This document shows positions 36,299 through 46,155 of a stretch of DNA of 64,000 nt, one piece after another. A program made the translations under genes and the position numbers. The DNA is taken from the NCBI RefSeq assembly GCF_016917355.1, contig NZ_CP070304.1, positions 3,844,001-3,908,000 of the forward strand, read 5' to 3'. Source of the stretch: Glaciimonas sp. PAMC28666. GTDB lineage: Bacteria > Pseudomonadota > Gammaproteobacteria > Burkholderiales > Burkholderiaceae_D. Below the pieces are notes generated by a model. The model was not told the origin of the DNA. It made no database searches and was given only the letters and a program-made list of their open reading frames with translations. Each line of letters starts with the position of its first letter. Within the stretch, counting starts at the first letter, position 1.

Positions 36299-37642
36299 AT
36301 GGCTGACAGCGCCATGAGGATCGACGATCTGATTAACGGAAAAAAAATATCACGCCTGCAAGTCGTCACGTTGTTACTGTGCTTTCTGGTCGTTGCGGTG
36401 GATGGTTTTGATGTCGCTGCGGCGGGGTACGTTGCCCCGTTGCTCAAGCGTGAATGGGCGTTGGGGGTACATCAACTCGGTCTGGTATTCGGTGCTGGTC
36501 TGTTCGGTCTGACCGTCGGCAGCTTCGTGCTGGGGCCACTGGCCGACAAGATCGGTCGCAAACGCACGATTATGGTAGCGATGGTGTTGTTTGGCATTGG
36601 CAGTCTGCTGACCGCGGCTGCGCCTTCGATCGGCTGGCTGATTGCTCTGCGTTTTCTGACCGGCGTGGGACTTGGTGGAGGCATGCCGTGTGCGATTACC
36701 CTGAGTTCCGAATACAGCCCTGAACGTCATCGGCCCATGTTGGTCACCTTGATGTTTTGTGGTTTCACGCTGGGTCTGGCCTTTGGCGGGCAACTTGCCG
36801 CGCTCATCATGCCAACCTTTGGCTGGCGTGGCGTGTTCATGGCCGGCGGTATCGCACCGCTGTTGCTGTTGCCGGTGATCGGATACTGGCTCCCGGAGTC
36901 AGTGCGCTTCATGGCTGGCAAGAAAAAATTTGAAAATGAAACACGAACTTTGCTGGTCCGCCTGACCGGGGATGCCGCACTCGATGTTCATCAGTTTTTA
37001 CGTCGACAGCCGGAAGAGCCGTTGATTTCGGCCCAGCCCTCGGCAACGCTGTTTAACGCGCATTATAGGGCGGGAACGATGTTGCTCTGGCTCGCTTTCT
37101 TTTGCACGCTGTGGGTTTACTATCAAATCAGCAGCTGGCTGCCGTCGGTCCTTGCTGACTCCGGCATGACGGTGGCGCAGAGCGCGCAAGTCGGATCGAT
37201 CTTGCCGATAAGTGGCACGATCGGCGCCATCATCAATGCCGTGTTGATGCGGCGTATGAATCCTTATCTGGTGCTGACCGGTTCCTACATTCTTGCGGCC
37301 ATTTCGATTGTCTGCATTGGTAGCGCGATGACCAGTCCGGGACTTCTGGCTCTTGCAGTGTGCTGTGCAGGGCTGGGTCTATCGGGTGCTCAAACCGGAG
37401 CAAATGTTCTAGTAGCAGGTTTCTATACCACCAATGCACGGGCAACCGGCGTTAGTTGGGCACTTGGCGTCGGTCGGATCGGTTCAATCTTTGGTTCGAT
37501 AACGGGTGGCATGTTATTGGCGATGCTGGAAACACCTGACAAGGCATTTTTTGTTTTTGCGCTTCCGGCGCTAATTGCCGCGGCTGCCATGTTTGTCATG
37601 GGGCGCGTGTATTGCACAAAGGCAGTCGGCGTAACGGCATGA
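36299..37642 (+). CDS. MFS aromatic acid transporter (AAHS family)
   Basis: Inner-membrane proton symporter of about 447 residues and 12 segments. AAHS signatures: LCFLVVAVDGFDVAAAGYVAP in TM1 (DGFD), LADKIGRKRTIM, RFLTGVGLGGGMP and ANVLVAGFYTTNARATGVSWALGVGRIGSI. Family members import 4-hydroxybenzoate, protocatechuate, vanillate and similar acids. ATGs at 36299 and 36314 both lack a clear ribosome site. It is followed by a porin and an alpha/beta hydrolase on the same strand. Confidence 0.9.
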   Translation: MADSAMRIDDLINGKKISRLQVVTLLLCFLVVAVDGFDVAAAGYVAPLLKREWALGVHQLGLVFGAGLFGLTVGSFVLGPLADKIGRKRTIMVAMVLFGIGSLLTAAAPSIGWLIALRFLTGVGLGGGMPCAITLSSEYSPERHRPMLVTLMFCGFTLGLAFGGQLAALIMPTFGWRGVFMAGGIAPLLLLPVIGYWLPESVRFMAGKKKFENETRTLLVRLTGDAALDVHQFLRRQPEEPLISAQPSATLFNAHYRAGTMLLWLAFFCTLWVYYQISSWLPSVLADSGMTVAQSAQVGSILPISGTIGAIINAVLMRRMNPYLVLTGSYILAAISIVCIGSAMTSPGLLALAVCCAGLGLSGAQTGANVLVAGFYTTNARATGVSWALGVGRIGSIFGSITGGMLLAMLETPDKAFFVFALPALIAAAAMFVMGRVYCTKAVGVTA

Positions 37643-37809
37643 GCGCAGCCTGCAAAGGTTCCGGTAACGGATCTCGCCATGTTGTCGTATGGGAAATGGT
37701 CAAACGGCAGCTGGCAAAAATTAAGTAAGTAGTAGTGACGAATCGGTACCGTTTGCGAAGTAAATAATAAAAACGGACCGAAAGATAAATGTAATCAGGA
37801 GACAAAAAA

Positions 37810-38940
37810 ATGACAAATAAGTACAAAGTTCTGAGCTGCCTGGTGTTATTGGGACCGGTGGCAGCGATGGCACAAACCACGTTAGGTTCAAGCGACATCA
37901 CGTTTTATGGAAAAATTGATTTAGCGTTGGATACCACGCGTTTTTCATCGACGCCCACGCTACCTGGACAGACTGCGCATTATGTCTCTGACGATATTTC
38001 GTTTTGGGGAATACGTGGCAGTGAATCATTGGGCGGTAACACGCGCGCTTATTTTAAACTGGAAGCGGGCTTCAGCCCTGACACCGGTGCTCTTGAAAGC
38101 ACCACATCCTTTTTCGATCGTGAATCCTATATCGGTTACGGTGCCGAGTGGGGCTCCGTGCAGTTAGGCAATCAATATTCCCCGGCCGTGTTTTTAGAAC
38201 TCCGCAGTGATCCATTTACCCGGCATGCTGCCGGTAACGGTACAACGCTGATGCAAGCGCCTCCTGTGACCCCTTCGCCGGTGGTAAGCCGCGGTACCTA
38301 CGGAGCGGCGACGGCACCTAACGCGGTGCAATATATCTCGCCCACGCTGTATGGCCTGATAGGTAAAGCACTGTATAGCTTTTCTGAAAAACCCGGCTCC
38401 CAGAATCAGCCCGGACGCTATGCTGCGGGTACGCTGGAATATACGAACGGCCCCCTGTTTATGGGCGTTGGCTATGAAAATTCGACTGTGGCGGCAACTA
38501 AACTGGCACCATCGGCCGACGGTCAGTTGATGCAACGCACCATAACACTAGGAGGAGCTTATACTTTTCCGATCGCGAAACTTTTTGCCTACGGGATGAA
38601 AAATACGCTGACTGGTCAGCCGGATGTGAATGGCTATATGGTTGGCTTCAATGTCCCTCTCAGCCAGTTCACAATCAAAACCATTTATTCCAGTCGGCAG
38701 ACCGATAACACGGTGGGCGGTCGTGCGACCTTCTACGCGTTGGGCCTGGATTACGATCTGTCGAAAAGAACCACGTTGTATTCGGCGGTGGCCCACATGA
38801 ATAATGAAACCTCGGCCAATGCTGCCGCGCCGAACAGTTTTGGCTTGTGGCCGTCCGTGAAAACCTATGCACCTACCGGGAAGCCAGCGAATGGCCAAAG
38901 TCTGTCAACGCTGGAATTCGGTATCCGTCATACTTTCTAA
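37810..38940 (+). CDS. outer-membrane porin, Gram-negative trimeric type
   Basis: Protein of 376 residues with signal peptide (VLSCLVLLGPVAAMAQ), barrel motifs ITFYGKIDLALDTTRF, SFWGIRGSESLGGNTRAYFKLEAGFSPDTG and FFDRESYIGYGAEWGSVQLGNQYSP, and C-terminal EFGIRHTF ending in Phe. AGGAGA precedes the start. One of three porins in the aromatic region, paired here with an AAHS carrier. Confidence 0.93.
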   Translation: MTNKYKVLSCLVLLGPVAAMAQTTLGSSDITFYGKIDLALDTTRFSSTPTLPGQTAHYVSDDISFWGIRGSESLGGNTRAYFKLEAGFSPDTGALESTTSFFDRESYIGYGAEWGSVQLGNQYSPAVFLELRSDPFTRHAAGNGTTLMQAPPVTPSPVVSRGTYGAATAPNAVQYISPTLYGLIGKALYSFSEKPGSQNQPGRYAAGTLEYTNGPLFMGVGYENSTVAATKLAPSADGQLMQRTITLGGAYTFPIAKLFAYGMKNTLTGQPDVNGYMVGFNVPLSQFTIKTIYSSRQTDNTVGGRATFYALGLDYDLSKRTTLYSAVAHMNNETSANAAAPNSFGLWPSVKTYAPTGKPANGQSLSTLEFGIRHTF

Positions 38941-38982
38941 CTGGCACAATCAACCAGTAGAAATGTAATCAATCATTAAATC

Positions 38983-39759
38983 ATGGGAAATAATATTGCG
39001 ATGGAACAAATCAAATATGCGGGTCCGGGCGGCATGGATGTCACCGAAATGGGAACGGGGCCGCGCGTGGTTTTTGTGCATGGCGGCGGCGTAGGTGGGG
39101 CGCTTGCGTGGAAAGAGCAATGGCCTATGGCTGCCGACTGGCGTCTGGTGATGGTTTCGCGTCCGGGCTATGGGGATAGTCCGGCGCGCGGTGGCGAGGA
39201 TTTTGAACGCGATGCCGATCTGGTCGCTGAACTTTTGCAACCGGGTGACCATGTGGTCTGTCATTCCTATGGTGCGGCAGTTGGCATGCTGGCGGTAGCG
39301 CAAGACGTCGATAAAGTGGCATCGATGACGATCATTGAATCGGGCACCACCGCCATCGCCAAGGATGATCCATCGGTTACGATGTTCCACTTCGCTCTGC
39401 TAGGGCTGATGACCAATCCGCCGGAGGATGACGAACTGTTCCTGCGCTGGATGTTCCGCATTATCCAGCCAAGCCAACCCCTGCCGCCAGTCTTGCCACC
39501 TCCGCTGGCGCAGTTTGCGCGTCATCTGCGCCATTTCCGCTCACCCAGCGAATGTATCGTCCCAGAAAAAATACTCCATGACGCAGCCTTTAAAAAACTG
39601 CATGTTTCGGGCGACCATAACCCGGCATATGAAGGGATCACCAATCGTCTGGCGGAACATCTTGGCGGCGAACGGCTGATTATTCGCGGCGCGGGACATA
39701 TGCCGCACATGACAGGTGCACCCTTTAACGCCGCTTTGGACGCATTTCTCCGGAATTAA
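38983..39759 (+). CDS. alpha/beta hydrolase
   Basis: Soluble hydrolase of about 258 residues. Oxyanion loop VFVHGGGVGG, nucleophile elbow CHSYGAAVG (Ser), and catalytic His in GAGHMPHMTGAP; no signal peptide. It could act as a meta-cleavage-product hydrolase or an esterase/lactonase. ATG at 38983 has no ribosome site; the ATG at 39001 is preceded by GGGA and is an alternative. It follows the porin by 42 bp. Confidence 0.82.
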   Translation: MGNNIAMEQIKYAGPGGMDVTEMGTGPRVVFVHGGGVGGALAWKEQWPMAADWRLVMVSRPGYGDSPARGGEDFERDADLVAELLQPGDHVVCHSYGAAVGMLAVAQDVDKVASMTIIESGTTAIAKDDPSVTMFHFALLGLMTNPPEDDELFLRWMFRIIQPSQPLPPVLPPPLAQFARHLRHFRSPSECIVPEKILHDAAFKKLHVSGDHNPAYEGITNRLAEHLGGERLIIRGAGHMPHMTGAPFNAALDAFLRN

Positions 39760-39981
39760 GCGCGTATATCTGATGCCTGACCAATGAAATCGGCCAGGCG
39801 CTGCGAGCGCCACTGCACTCCTTTCATTTAATCCGTCAAATAATGGCGCTATGAAAGGGTTCGGAACGCTCTCAGCCTGCCAGATCTGGCTCCCGTATTG
39901 CTCTTGCCTGGCGCTAACGTGCTATCGGCCATTGGGTGCGCGCGCCGCGCTACGATCCTGAACATCAAAGGCCAGTTACGC

Positions 39982-40047
39982 GATTACTTGTAGGTATCAC
40001 CCCGGCTAATTTGCCATCTTACGACCCTCAACTGCACTTGTTACATT
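39982..40047 (+). promoter_or_regulatory. shared LysR-type promoter, site B (MFS gene)
   Basis: Box GATTACTTGTAGGTATC, then TAATTTGCCATCTTACG at 26-42, CTTGT, and -10 TACATT at 61-66, all in the same register as site A. It would drive the MFS gene at 40320 through an unusually long leader of about 265 nt. The preceding stretch 39760-39981 holds a segment (39866-39945) repeated at 60384-60463. Confidence 0.75.
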
Positions 40048-40319
40048 TAAGTCAAATAACACAAGCTGCCAGACAGCACGGAGACAATCAAATGCTTACC
40101 AAGCCATCCCCCTATCAGCAATCCAACTGTCTGCTTAACTTCGTGACGCGCAAGTAACCAGAGGCATTACGGTCGGCGTTGTACCCGACCGACCTTCCGT
40201 TGGAGCAGTACGCGCATTTTTGTTGCAAAAAATGCGTGCAATCTGTGCCCGCTGCATTCAAATGCCGTCGCTGCGGCAATTCCTTCATCGTCAGTACCAC
40301 CTTTTTAAAGAGAAAACCT

Positions 40320-41663
40320 ATGTTTGCCGAACTGATCGACAACCACTCTGTTAGTGCCAGACAAAAACTGATTTTTGTCATTTGCCTGCTGGTCCTGATT
40401 ATCGATGGAATGGATTTTGCGTTGCTTGCCTTCGCCACCCCGGTACTGCTGGTGGAATGGCACACTACCAAGGCGCAATTGGCACCAGCACTGGCGAGTG
40501 CGCTGATTGGCATGGCGATAGGTGCTGCGTTGGGTGGCTATACCGGCGATCGGATGGGCGCGCGACGCACGCTGATATGGGCCGTTCTGATATTTGGCGT
40601 CACCACCTTTTTATCTGCGGCAGCAGCGAATATTCCACAGCTACTGGTGCTGAGGTTTTTGTCGGGACTTGGGTTCGGTATCGCCGTACCGATAGGCATG
40701 GGGATTGCATCCGAATGGTGTCCGAAGCGCCGCCGCGGTCAGCTGATCAGCGTGATGGCGATCGGTACCACTACCGGTGCGACGCTGGGGGGACTGCTAT
40801 CGGCCTGGGTGATTCCGGCGTTCGGATGGCATAGCATTTTCATCGTCAGCGGTGTCATCACCATGGTGGTTGCCGCGATCATTATCAAGCTTTTGCCGGA
40901 ATCCCTGTCCTTCCTGATCCGCAGTCAGCGTCAAGCTGAAGCCGTCACCTGGATAGAACGGATCATGGGTAAGCAAATCGGTAAGCTGGCGACGTTGGCC
41001 AGCGTGCAAAATGCCAAAGCAAACAAGGAAGAAACCGGAGGGCGTCTGATGACCTCCGAGAATCTGCGCGTCAACGTTTGTTTGTGGATTGCTTTCTTTT
41101 CGATTTCCTACACTGCGTTCGGTTTCCTGACCTGGTCTCCGACCGTGTTCGTTTCTGCTGGCGCACTGCTACCAGATGCTATCCGCAGTACCTCTGCCTA
41201 CACTTTTGCGGCCACCTTCGGTTGTCTGGCTGGTGCTTTTTTTCTTCCAAAAATGGGATCGCGCCTGCTGCTGATGGTCGCCCTTATCGTTACTATCTGC
41301 GCCACGATGATCTTGTCCGGGATGCTGTCTCCCGGGCAAATTCATATATTGCAAATCAGTCTGGCCATGGCGGTTGCCGGCCTGACGGCAGGATGCGCCC
41401 AGTCTGTCATCTATGCCGTGGCCGCCATGGCTTATCCATCCAGCTATCGTTCGACCGGCATGGGAGTGTGTATCGGCTTTAGTCGGGTCGGTGGCATTAC
41501 CAGCATCTTTACCGGCGGTATGTTGCTGCAGTTTGATCAGAATGGTCCGGGTCTTTTTTTCGGCGTTCTTACAGGGATGCTGGTGATCGGCCTGATCGCT
41601 CTGGTCAGCATGCACAGACATATCCCGAAGACAGTCTCTGATGGCGTTGCTGTGCCCGCATAA
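40320..41663 (+). CDS. MFS aromatic acid transporter (AAHS family)
   Basis: Carrier of 447 residues with TM1 IDGMDFALLAFATPVLL, loop GDRMGARRTLIW, RFLSGLGFGIAVPIGMGIASEWCPKRRRGQ, and 12 segments. The ATG at 40320 follows AAAGAGAAAACC. The frame is open back to 40179 and would add a Cys-rich stretch, treated here as not translated. Residues near the C-terminal third (coordinates 41382-41540) reappear, degraded, at 60470-60629. Controlled by shared promoter B. Confidence 0.88.
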   Translation: MFAELIDNHSVSARQKLIFVICLLVLIIDGMDFALLAFATPVLLVEWHTTKAQLAPALASALIGMAIGAALGGYTGDRMGARRTLIWAVLIFGVTTFLSAAAANIPQLLVLRFLSGLGFGIAVPIGMGIASEWCPKRRRGQLISVMAIGTTTGATLGGLLSAWVIPAFGWHSIFIVSGVITMVVAAIIIKLLPESLSFLIRSQRQAEAVTWIERIMGKQIGKLATLASVQNAKANKEETGGRLMTSENLRVNVCLWIAFFSISYTAFGFLTWSPTVFVSAGALLPDAIRSTSAYTFAATFGCLAGAFFLPKMGSRLLLMVALIVTICATMILSGMLSPGQIHILQISLAMAVAGLTAGCAQSVIYAVAAMAYPSSYRSTGMGVCIGFSRVGGITSIFTGGMLLQFDQNGPGLFFGVLTGMLVIGLIALVSMHRHIPKTVSDGVAVPA

Positions 41664-41752
41664 GCGTCGATACCCAAAAGGCGTCGGTACCTAACGCTGG
41701 TGTGTCGCATCACGCACCGCTAAGACGAATAACGGTCAAGAGACCATTGAAT

Positions 41753-41818
41753 GATTACCTGCAGGCATCGCTCGGATGGATTTGCTATCTTACCTGATGC
41801 ATCAGGCCTTGGTACATT
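41753..41818 (+). promoter_or_regulatory. shared LysR-type promoter, site C (FAH and dioxygenase)
   Basis: Box GATTACCTGCAGGCATC, identical over 17 bp to site E, then GATTTGCTATCTTACC, CTTGG and -10 TACATT at 61-66. The start codon of the FAH-family gene lies 81 bp beyond the -10. Confidence 0.78.
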
Positions 41819-41898
41819 CAGGGCAGATCCTGACTGTACCGGACTAAGCATCAAGACTAATTACTCACTTTGTATTGCCTAACACTAAGGAACACACC

Positions 41899-42735
41899 AT
41901 GAAGCTTCTTCGATTTGGAATGCCAGGCGCCGAAAAACCAGGCGCGCTTGATGCGCAAGGGCGACTGCGCGACCTGTCATTGCTAGTACCTGATTTCACG
42001 CCAGATTGGCTAGCCCCGGAACGCCTGCGGGCGCTGGCAGCGATCGACCTGGAAAAGATGCCGCTGGTCGAAGGTTCTCCGCGCTTTGGCGTTCCGGTGG
42101 CAGGCGTGCGTCAGTTCGTCGCGATCGGCTTGAACTATCGCAAGCATGCAGAAGAAGCGGGCATGCCGATTCCGACCGAACCAGTGGTGTTTACCAAAGC
42201 GTTGACCTCGCTGAGCGGTGCCAATGATGACATCGTGCTGCCGGACGGATCGGAAGAGGGCGACTGGGAAGTCGAACTGGGTTTCATGATAGGCACCACC
42301 GCTCGCAAGGTGTCGGTAGAGTCAGCCCTCAGTCATGTGGCCGGTTATTGTCTGGCCAATGATGTTTCCGAGCGCGCCTGGCAAATCAAGCGCAACGGGC
42401 AGTGGGGTAAGGGTAAAAGCTTTGATTCGTTTGGTCCTGTCGGACCGTGGTTAGTCACTGCCGACGAAATTCCTGATCCCCAAACATTGGGTATGGAATT
42501 GAGCGTCAATGGTGTGGTCAAACAGCGCAGCAACACTGCTGATATGATTTTTTCTGTAGCCCAGATCGTTTCTTATCTCAGTCAGTTTATGACCTTATTG
42601 CCCGGCGATGTAGTGATTACAGGCACTCCGTCCGGCGTCGGTCTGGGTATGAAACCGCCGCAGTTCCTGCGGAAGGGCGATGTCGTTTCGTTGCATATCG
42701 ATCAGTTGGGCACTCAGACGCAAAAAGTCGTTTAA
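41899..42735 (+). CDS. fumarylacetoacetate hydrolase-family enzyme
   Basis: FAH-type protein of 278 residues: VAIGLNYRKHAEEAGMP, metal site EEGDWEVELGFMIG, GYCLANDVSERAWQ, GKSFDSFGPVGPWLV and ITGTPSGVGLGMKPP. The start at 41899 follows TAAGGA. It probably opens the ring-fission product made by the dioxygenase encoded 84 bp downstream. Paralogue of the gene at 25282. Confidence 0.88.
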   Translation: MKLLRFGMPGAEKPGALDAQGRLRDLSLLVPDFTPDWLAPERLRALAAIDLEKMPLVEGSPRFGVPVAGVRQFVAIGLNYRKHAEEAGMPIPTEPVVFTKALTSLSGANDDIVLPDGSEEGDWEVELGFMIGTTARKVSVESALSHVAGYCLANDVSERAWQIKRNGQWGKGKSFDSFGPVGPWLVTADEIPDPQTLGMELSVNGVVKQRSNTADMIFSVAQIVSYLSQFMTLLPGDVVITGTPSGVGLGMKPPQFLRKGDVVSLHIDQLGTQTQKVV

Positions 42736-42819
42736 AGCAAAAATAGTTAACACAGTACTGCCGTTCCATAAGGCCAAACCGCTGGAACGGTATTCAGATG
42801 CAGGATACAGGAGAGAGAC

Positions 42820-43773
42820 ATGTCTATCCTCACAGCGCCCGCACGCCGTCCCGACGTGCTGAGCGTACATTCAATAAATGAGTTTGTATACAGCGTGCCT
42901 GACCTGAAGGAGGCTGAGCATTTTTACCGCAGCTTTGGTCTGGATGTCAGAGTTGAGGCAGATTGCCTGGCTTTGTACACGTTCGGCCATCCGCATCGCT
43001 GGGCCCGGATATTTGAGGGCGAGGGCGAGCGTAAGCGGCTGTTGTGGGTAACCTGGGGTATCTATGCTGACGATCAGGAGGCCTTCGATCGGCAACTTGA
43101 TGCGCATCATGTGGTCCGTACCACTGCGCCGCAGCGCGCTGCTGCCGATGGCATCTGGTTTCTAGGTCCGGACGGTTTGCCGCAACAATTGCAGGTATGC
43201 GAGAAAACCTCGCCAGATATCAAATCGCCGCGCATTTTTCCACCTGAAATCAGCATCAGCGGACGTGCGCCGCATCGCAGTGAGGTCACACAAGTACGAC
43301 CCAATCGCCTGTCTCACATCCTGCTGTTCACCGCTGATGTCAACGCCAGTGCGAAGTTTTACATCGAAGTGCTGGGGCTGCGTATGTCGGATCGCTCGGG
43401 TTCCATCATCGCATTTTTGCATAGTCCGCATGGCAGCGACCATCATCTGATTGCCTTTGCAATGTCAGCAGATTATGGTTTACATCACAGTAGTTGGGAT
43501 GTCTCCTCGTTCGACGCTGTCGGGCTGGGAAGCGGGCAAATGACGCAGGCCGGATATCCCGATGGATGGGGCCTCGGGCGGCACGTGCTTGGGTCCAATT
43601 ACTTCCGCTATGTGCGCGATCCATGGGGCAGTTATTGCGAATATTCGTTCGACATCGACCATATCGCCGCCGATCTGGACTGGCCTGCCGACGATTGGTT
43701 GCCGGAGGATGCACTCTATGTGTGGGGCGCTCCACCGCCGGAAGACTTCATCAAAAATTACGAAATTGCATAA
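42820..43773 (+). CDS. two-domain extradiol ring-cleavage dioxygenase (VOC family)
   Basis: Type I extradiol dioxygenase of 317 residues. The Fe(II) ligands are visible in the C-terminal domain: His in LSHILLFTADV, His in GLHHSSWDVSS and Glu in GSYCEYSFDID. The N-terminal VOC domain is SINEFVYSVPDLKEAEHFYRSFG. Ribosome site AGGAGAGAG. Second member of the promoter-C operon, ending before a strong terminator at 43874. Confidence 0.87.
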   Translation: MSILTAPARRPDVLSVHSINEFVYSVPDLKEAEHFYRSFGLDVRVEADCLALYTFGHPHRWARIFEGEGERKRLLWVTWGIYADDQEAFDRQLDAHHVVRTTAPQRAAADGIWFLGPDGLPQQLQVCEKTSPDIKSPRIFPPEISISGRAPHRSEVTQVRPNRLSHILLFTADVNASAKFYIEVLGLRMSDRSGSIIAFLHSPHGSDHHLIAFAMSADYGLHHSSWDVSSFDAVGLGSGQMTQAGYPDGWGLGRHVLGSNYFRYVRDPWGSYCEYSFDIDHIAADLDWPADDWLPEDALYVWGAPPPEDFIKNYEIA

Positions 43774-43873
43774 GTCCAGACGGTTGTATCTGCGATAGGC
43801 TTCTGGTCAACGATCCTTTCGCAGGATAAAAAGCCGGTCGCTGATCATACCGAATATTATCGTTTACGAAATT

Positions 43874-43904
43874 AGCCCAGATTCTTTTGAATCTGGGCTT
43901 TTCT
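43874..43904 (+). terminator. rho-independent terminator
   Basis: AGCCCAGATTC and GAATCTGGGCT form an 11-bp stem with a TTTT loop followed by TTTTCTT. It ends the FAH-dioxygenase operon, and could act on the opposing gene as well. Confidence 0.9.
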
Positions 43905-43945
43905 TCGTGGGGCTAGCGGGAACCAGATGCAAATCAGGAGGTGAA

Positions 43946-44272
43946 TCAGGCGGCGTCGTAATCTCTGAACGCGATGTGATGCACAGTTCCTTCAAACAGC
44001 GGCAAGACGTTTTTAACTACGCCCGCCCGCACCACATCGCGTTGGGCTGACGCTAACGCGACGTCTATATCTTCAGCATTTTCAAAGGTCATCCGGATAC
44101 AGGCAAACACTTCCGGAGCGCTGGGGTCCAGATGGACTGGTACTTCGAGACGGGCAGACAAGACCTTCGGCAAGGTGGCGTAGCCGAGCGTACAGATATG
44201 TAACTGTTCCAGCAGGGCTGCGCTGGCGCCATTGACGGCTTTCCCCACGAAATAAGCGTATCTTGAAAACAT
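43946..44272 (-). CDS. small EthD/ferredoxin-fold-like hypothetical protein
   Basis: Protein of 108 residues. The start at 44272 follows GGAGAAAA; an upstream in-frame extension lacks one. The sequence (MFSRYAYFVGKAVNGAS...PEVFACIRMTFENAEDIDVALAS) has the look of small dimeric alpha-beta barrel proteins of the EthD/Dabb type that accompany aromatic catabolic genes. It lies downstream of, and on the same strand as, the MFS gene at 44390. Function unknown. Confidence 0.65.
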   Translation of the reverse strand: MFSRYAYFVGKAVNGASAALLEQLHICTLGYATLPKVLSARLEVPVHLDPSAPEVFACIRMTFENAEDIDVALASAQRDVVRAGVVKNVLPLFEGTVHHIAFRDYDAA

Positions 44273-44389
44273 TTTTTCTCCTTGGTGAGGCACCGGGGTG
44301 CCATTCTATAGTTTATTTTTTTGTGTAAACGAGCGCCTTTTTTGAAGCGGCAAATGCATTGATGCATTTGCTCGCATGCGCTCAAAGTG

Positions 44390-45736
44390 CTATCTGGCGC
44401 GATTTGGATATAGGCGACCAATCATGAACATGGCGCCACCGGCAATGATCGTGGGTACCGCAAAAATGACAAATGCCACACCAACCGAGTGGATCGAGGC
44501 TAGCAACAGCCCCCCAGTCATGGCACCGAGAATGGAACCGATGCGTCCCACCGCCAGGCACCAGCTTACCCCGGTCGCACGTGCGGCGGTGTTGTAAAAG
44601 TTCGATGAAGTAACGGTAATTCCGGCCTGGGCACCGATCAATCCAAAACCGGCCAGGAAAGTGGTGACGTATACCCACATGACTTCGTGTATCGAAAATC
44701 CGATCAGTGCGATTGAGACGGCTGCGATGATGTAAGACCCGGTGAGTATCAGGAATGGATTGAACCGATCCATCAGAAAAGCATTCAGTACGGCGCCAAA
44801 TACGCCACCCAATGGCACCATCATGGCCATGATCGCAGCACGCGGGACGTCGATGCCGGTCTGCGTAATGACGGTCGGCAACCAGCTGCTTAGCTGGTAG
44901 TACACCCACAGCGTACCAAAAAATGTGAGCCAGAGTAGCAGTGTACCGACCCGGTAGTACGCACTGAACAGAATGCTTGCCGGGGTTTTCCCGGCCTCGC
45001 TTTGATGACTACTGTCGACCGTATTGAACTGGTGTACCAGGCTTTCCAGTCGGACATCATCATTGTTGGACAAACGCAGCATCACTTTTTTTGCTTCGGC
45101 AGCAAAGCGCGGCTTGCCGGTCATGAATTTCAGCGACTCAGGCAACCAGAATAAGGCGACTGGCACCAGGCAAAGCGGAAACAGTCCACCGAAGAGGAAG
45201 ACACCTTTCCAGCCAAAACTCGGAATCAGTTGCGCCGCCACCAGTCCACCAAGTGCCAGCCCAAACGGCATGCCGATCAGCATCAGTGTCACCACCAGCG
45301 ATTTATTCCTTTGCGGGCTGAATTCCGAGGCAAGCGTGACCATCGCAGGCAGAGCACCTCCCAACCCGAGGCCGGTGGCGAAGCGCAGGAAGATCAACCA
45401 AGGGGCCGACGGCGCACTGGCACATGCCAGACTACCGAGCGCAAATAGCACCAGCGATATCAGGATCACGCGTTTGCGGCCGACCCGGTCGGCCAACGGC
45501 CCGAACAGGAAACTGCCGGCGCACAAACCGAACAGGCCAGCGCCAAAAATCGGCCCCAGCTGCGCCGGGCTCAGGTTCCATGCCTTGAGCAGCAATGGGG
45601 CGATATAGCCGACCGAGGCGATATCGAATCCATCTGCAGCGACAATGAAAAAACCCAGGATCAGAGTCAGGATCTGCAGCGGCGACATCGCCTCCCGATC
45701 CGTCAGGCTTAAAGGTAAAAGTGTTCTAGCGTGCAT
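44390..45736 (-). CDS. MFS aromatic acid transporter (AAHS family)
   Basis: Carrier of 448 residues, 12 segments. AAHS features: FFIVAADGFDIASVGYIAP, LADRVGRKRVIL, RFATGLGLGGALPAMVTLASEFSPQRN, and GITVTSSNFYNTAARATGVSWCLAVGRIGSI. The start at 45736 is favoured by GGAG; an extended frame to 45799 has no ribosome site. Close in pattern to the carrier at 36299. Divergent from the aldehyde dehydrogenase operon, with a 419-bp gap holding promoter F. Confidence 0.88.
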   Translation of the reverse strand: MHARTLLPLSLTDREAMSPLQILTLILGFFIVAADGFDIASVGYIAPLLLKAWNLSPAQLGPIFGAGLFGLCAGSFLFGPLADRVGRKRVILISLVLFALGSLACASAPSAPWLIFLRFATGLGLGGALPAMVTLASEFSPQRNKSLVVTLMLIGMPFGLALGGLVAAQLIPSFGWKGVFLFGGLFPLCLVPVALFWLPESLKFMTGKPRFAAEAKKVMLRLSNNDDVRLESLVHQFNTVDSSHQSEAGKTPASILFSAYYRVGTLLLWLTFFGTLWVYYQLSSWLPTVITQTGIDVPRAAIMAMMVPLGGVFGAVLNAFLMDRFNPFLILTGSYIIAAVSIALIGFSIHEVMWVYVTTFLAGFGLIGAQAGITVTSSNFYNTAARATGVSWCLAVGRIGSILGAMTGGLLLASIHSVGVAFVIFAVPTIIAGGAMFMIGRLYPNRAR

Positions 45737-46001
45737 GCAAGGTCTCCGGGGGTATATCGCTTGGTGGCGATTTTTTTTGTGGCGTCGATTTGTCCTCAAT
45801 AATGCGGCAGGGACCGGACCCTTCCAGCACGCCTGAAGGTTGGTTATCGCACCGCATGTTGACGATGCATTAAATGTAGCGAGAGAAGGGGCTTACGGAA
45901 AGATATCAAATTGTCCGTTTCGATGCTGTTTAGGTATCAATGATGCATGCCGAATCCATGTTTTTTCTCTCCTGCTCCGGGGTTGGCGAGGGCCAATACC
46001 G

Positions 46002-46067
46002 TATGCAAAACAAGTATCGGAAACGTCTATTTGTTATCTTCCCGAAACTACGGGGGTATGGTTATAT
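46002..46067 (+). promoter_or_regulatory. shared LysR-type promoter, site F (dehydrogenase/decarboxylase operon)
   Basis: The left arm is degenerate (TATGCAAAACAAGTATC) but keeps T-N11-A. CTATTTGTTATCTTCC at 25-40 and TGG plus TTATAT at 58-66 sit in the same register as the other sites. It lies 88 bp before the aldehyde dehydrogenase start. The remainder of the 45737-46001 gap shows no gene. Confidence 0.62.
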
Positions 46068-46155
46068 TGGATCCGACAAGCAACCCAGCCGCAACCAGCA
46101 ATGCGGCTCATACCGCTAATACCGCTAATAACGCTGGACCAGGAGACCTGAAACA

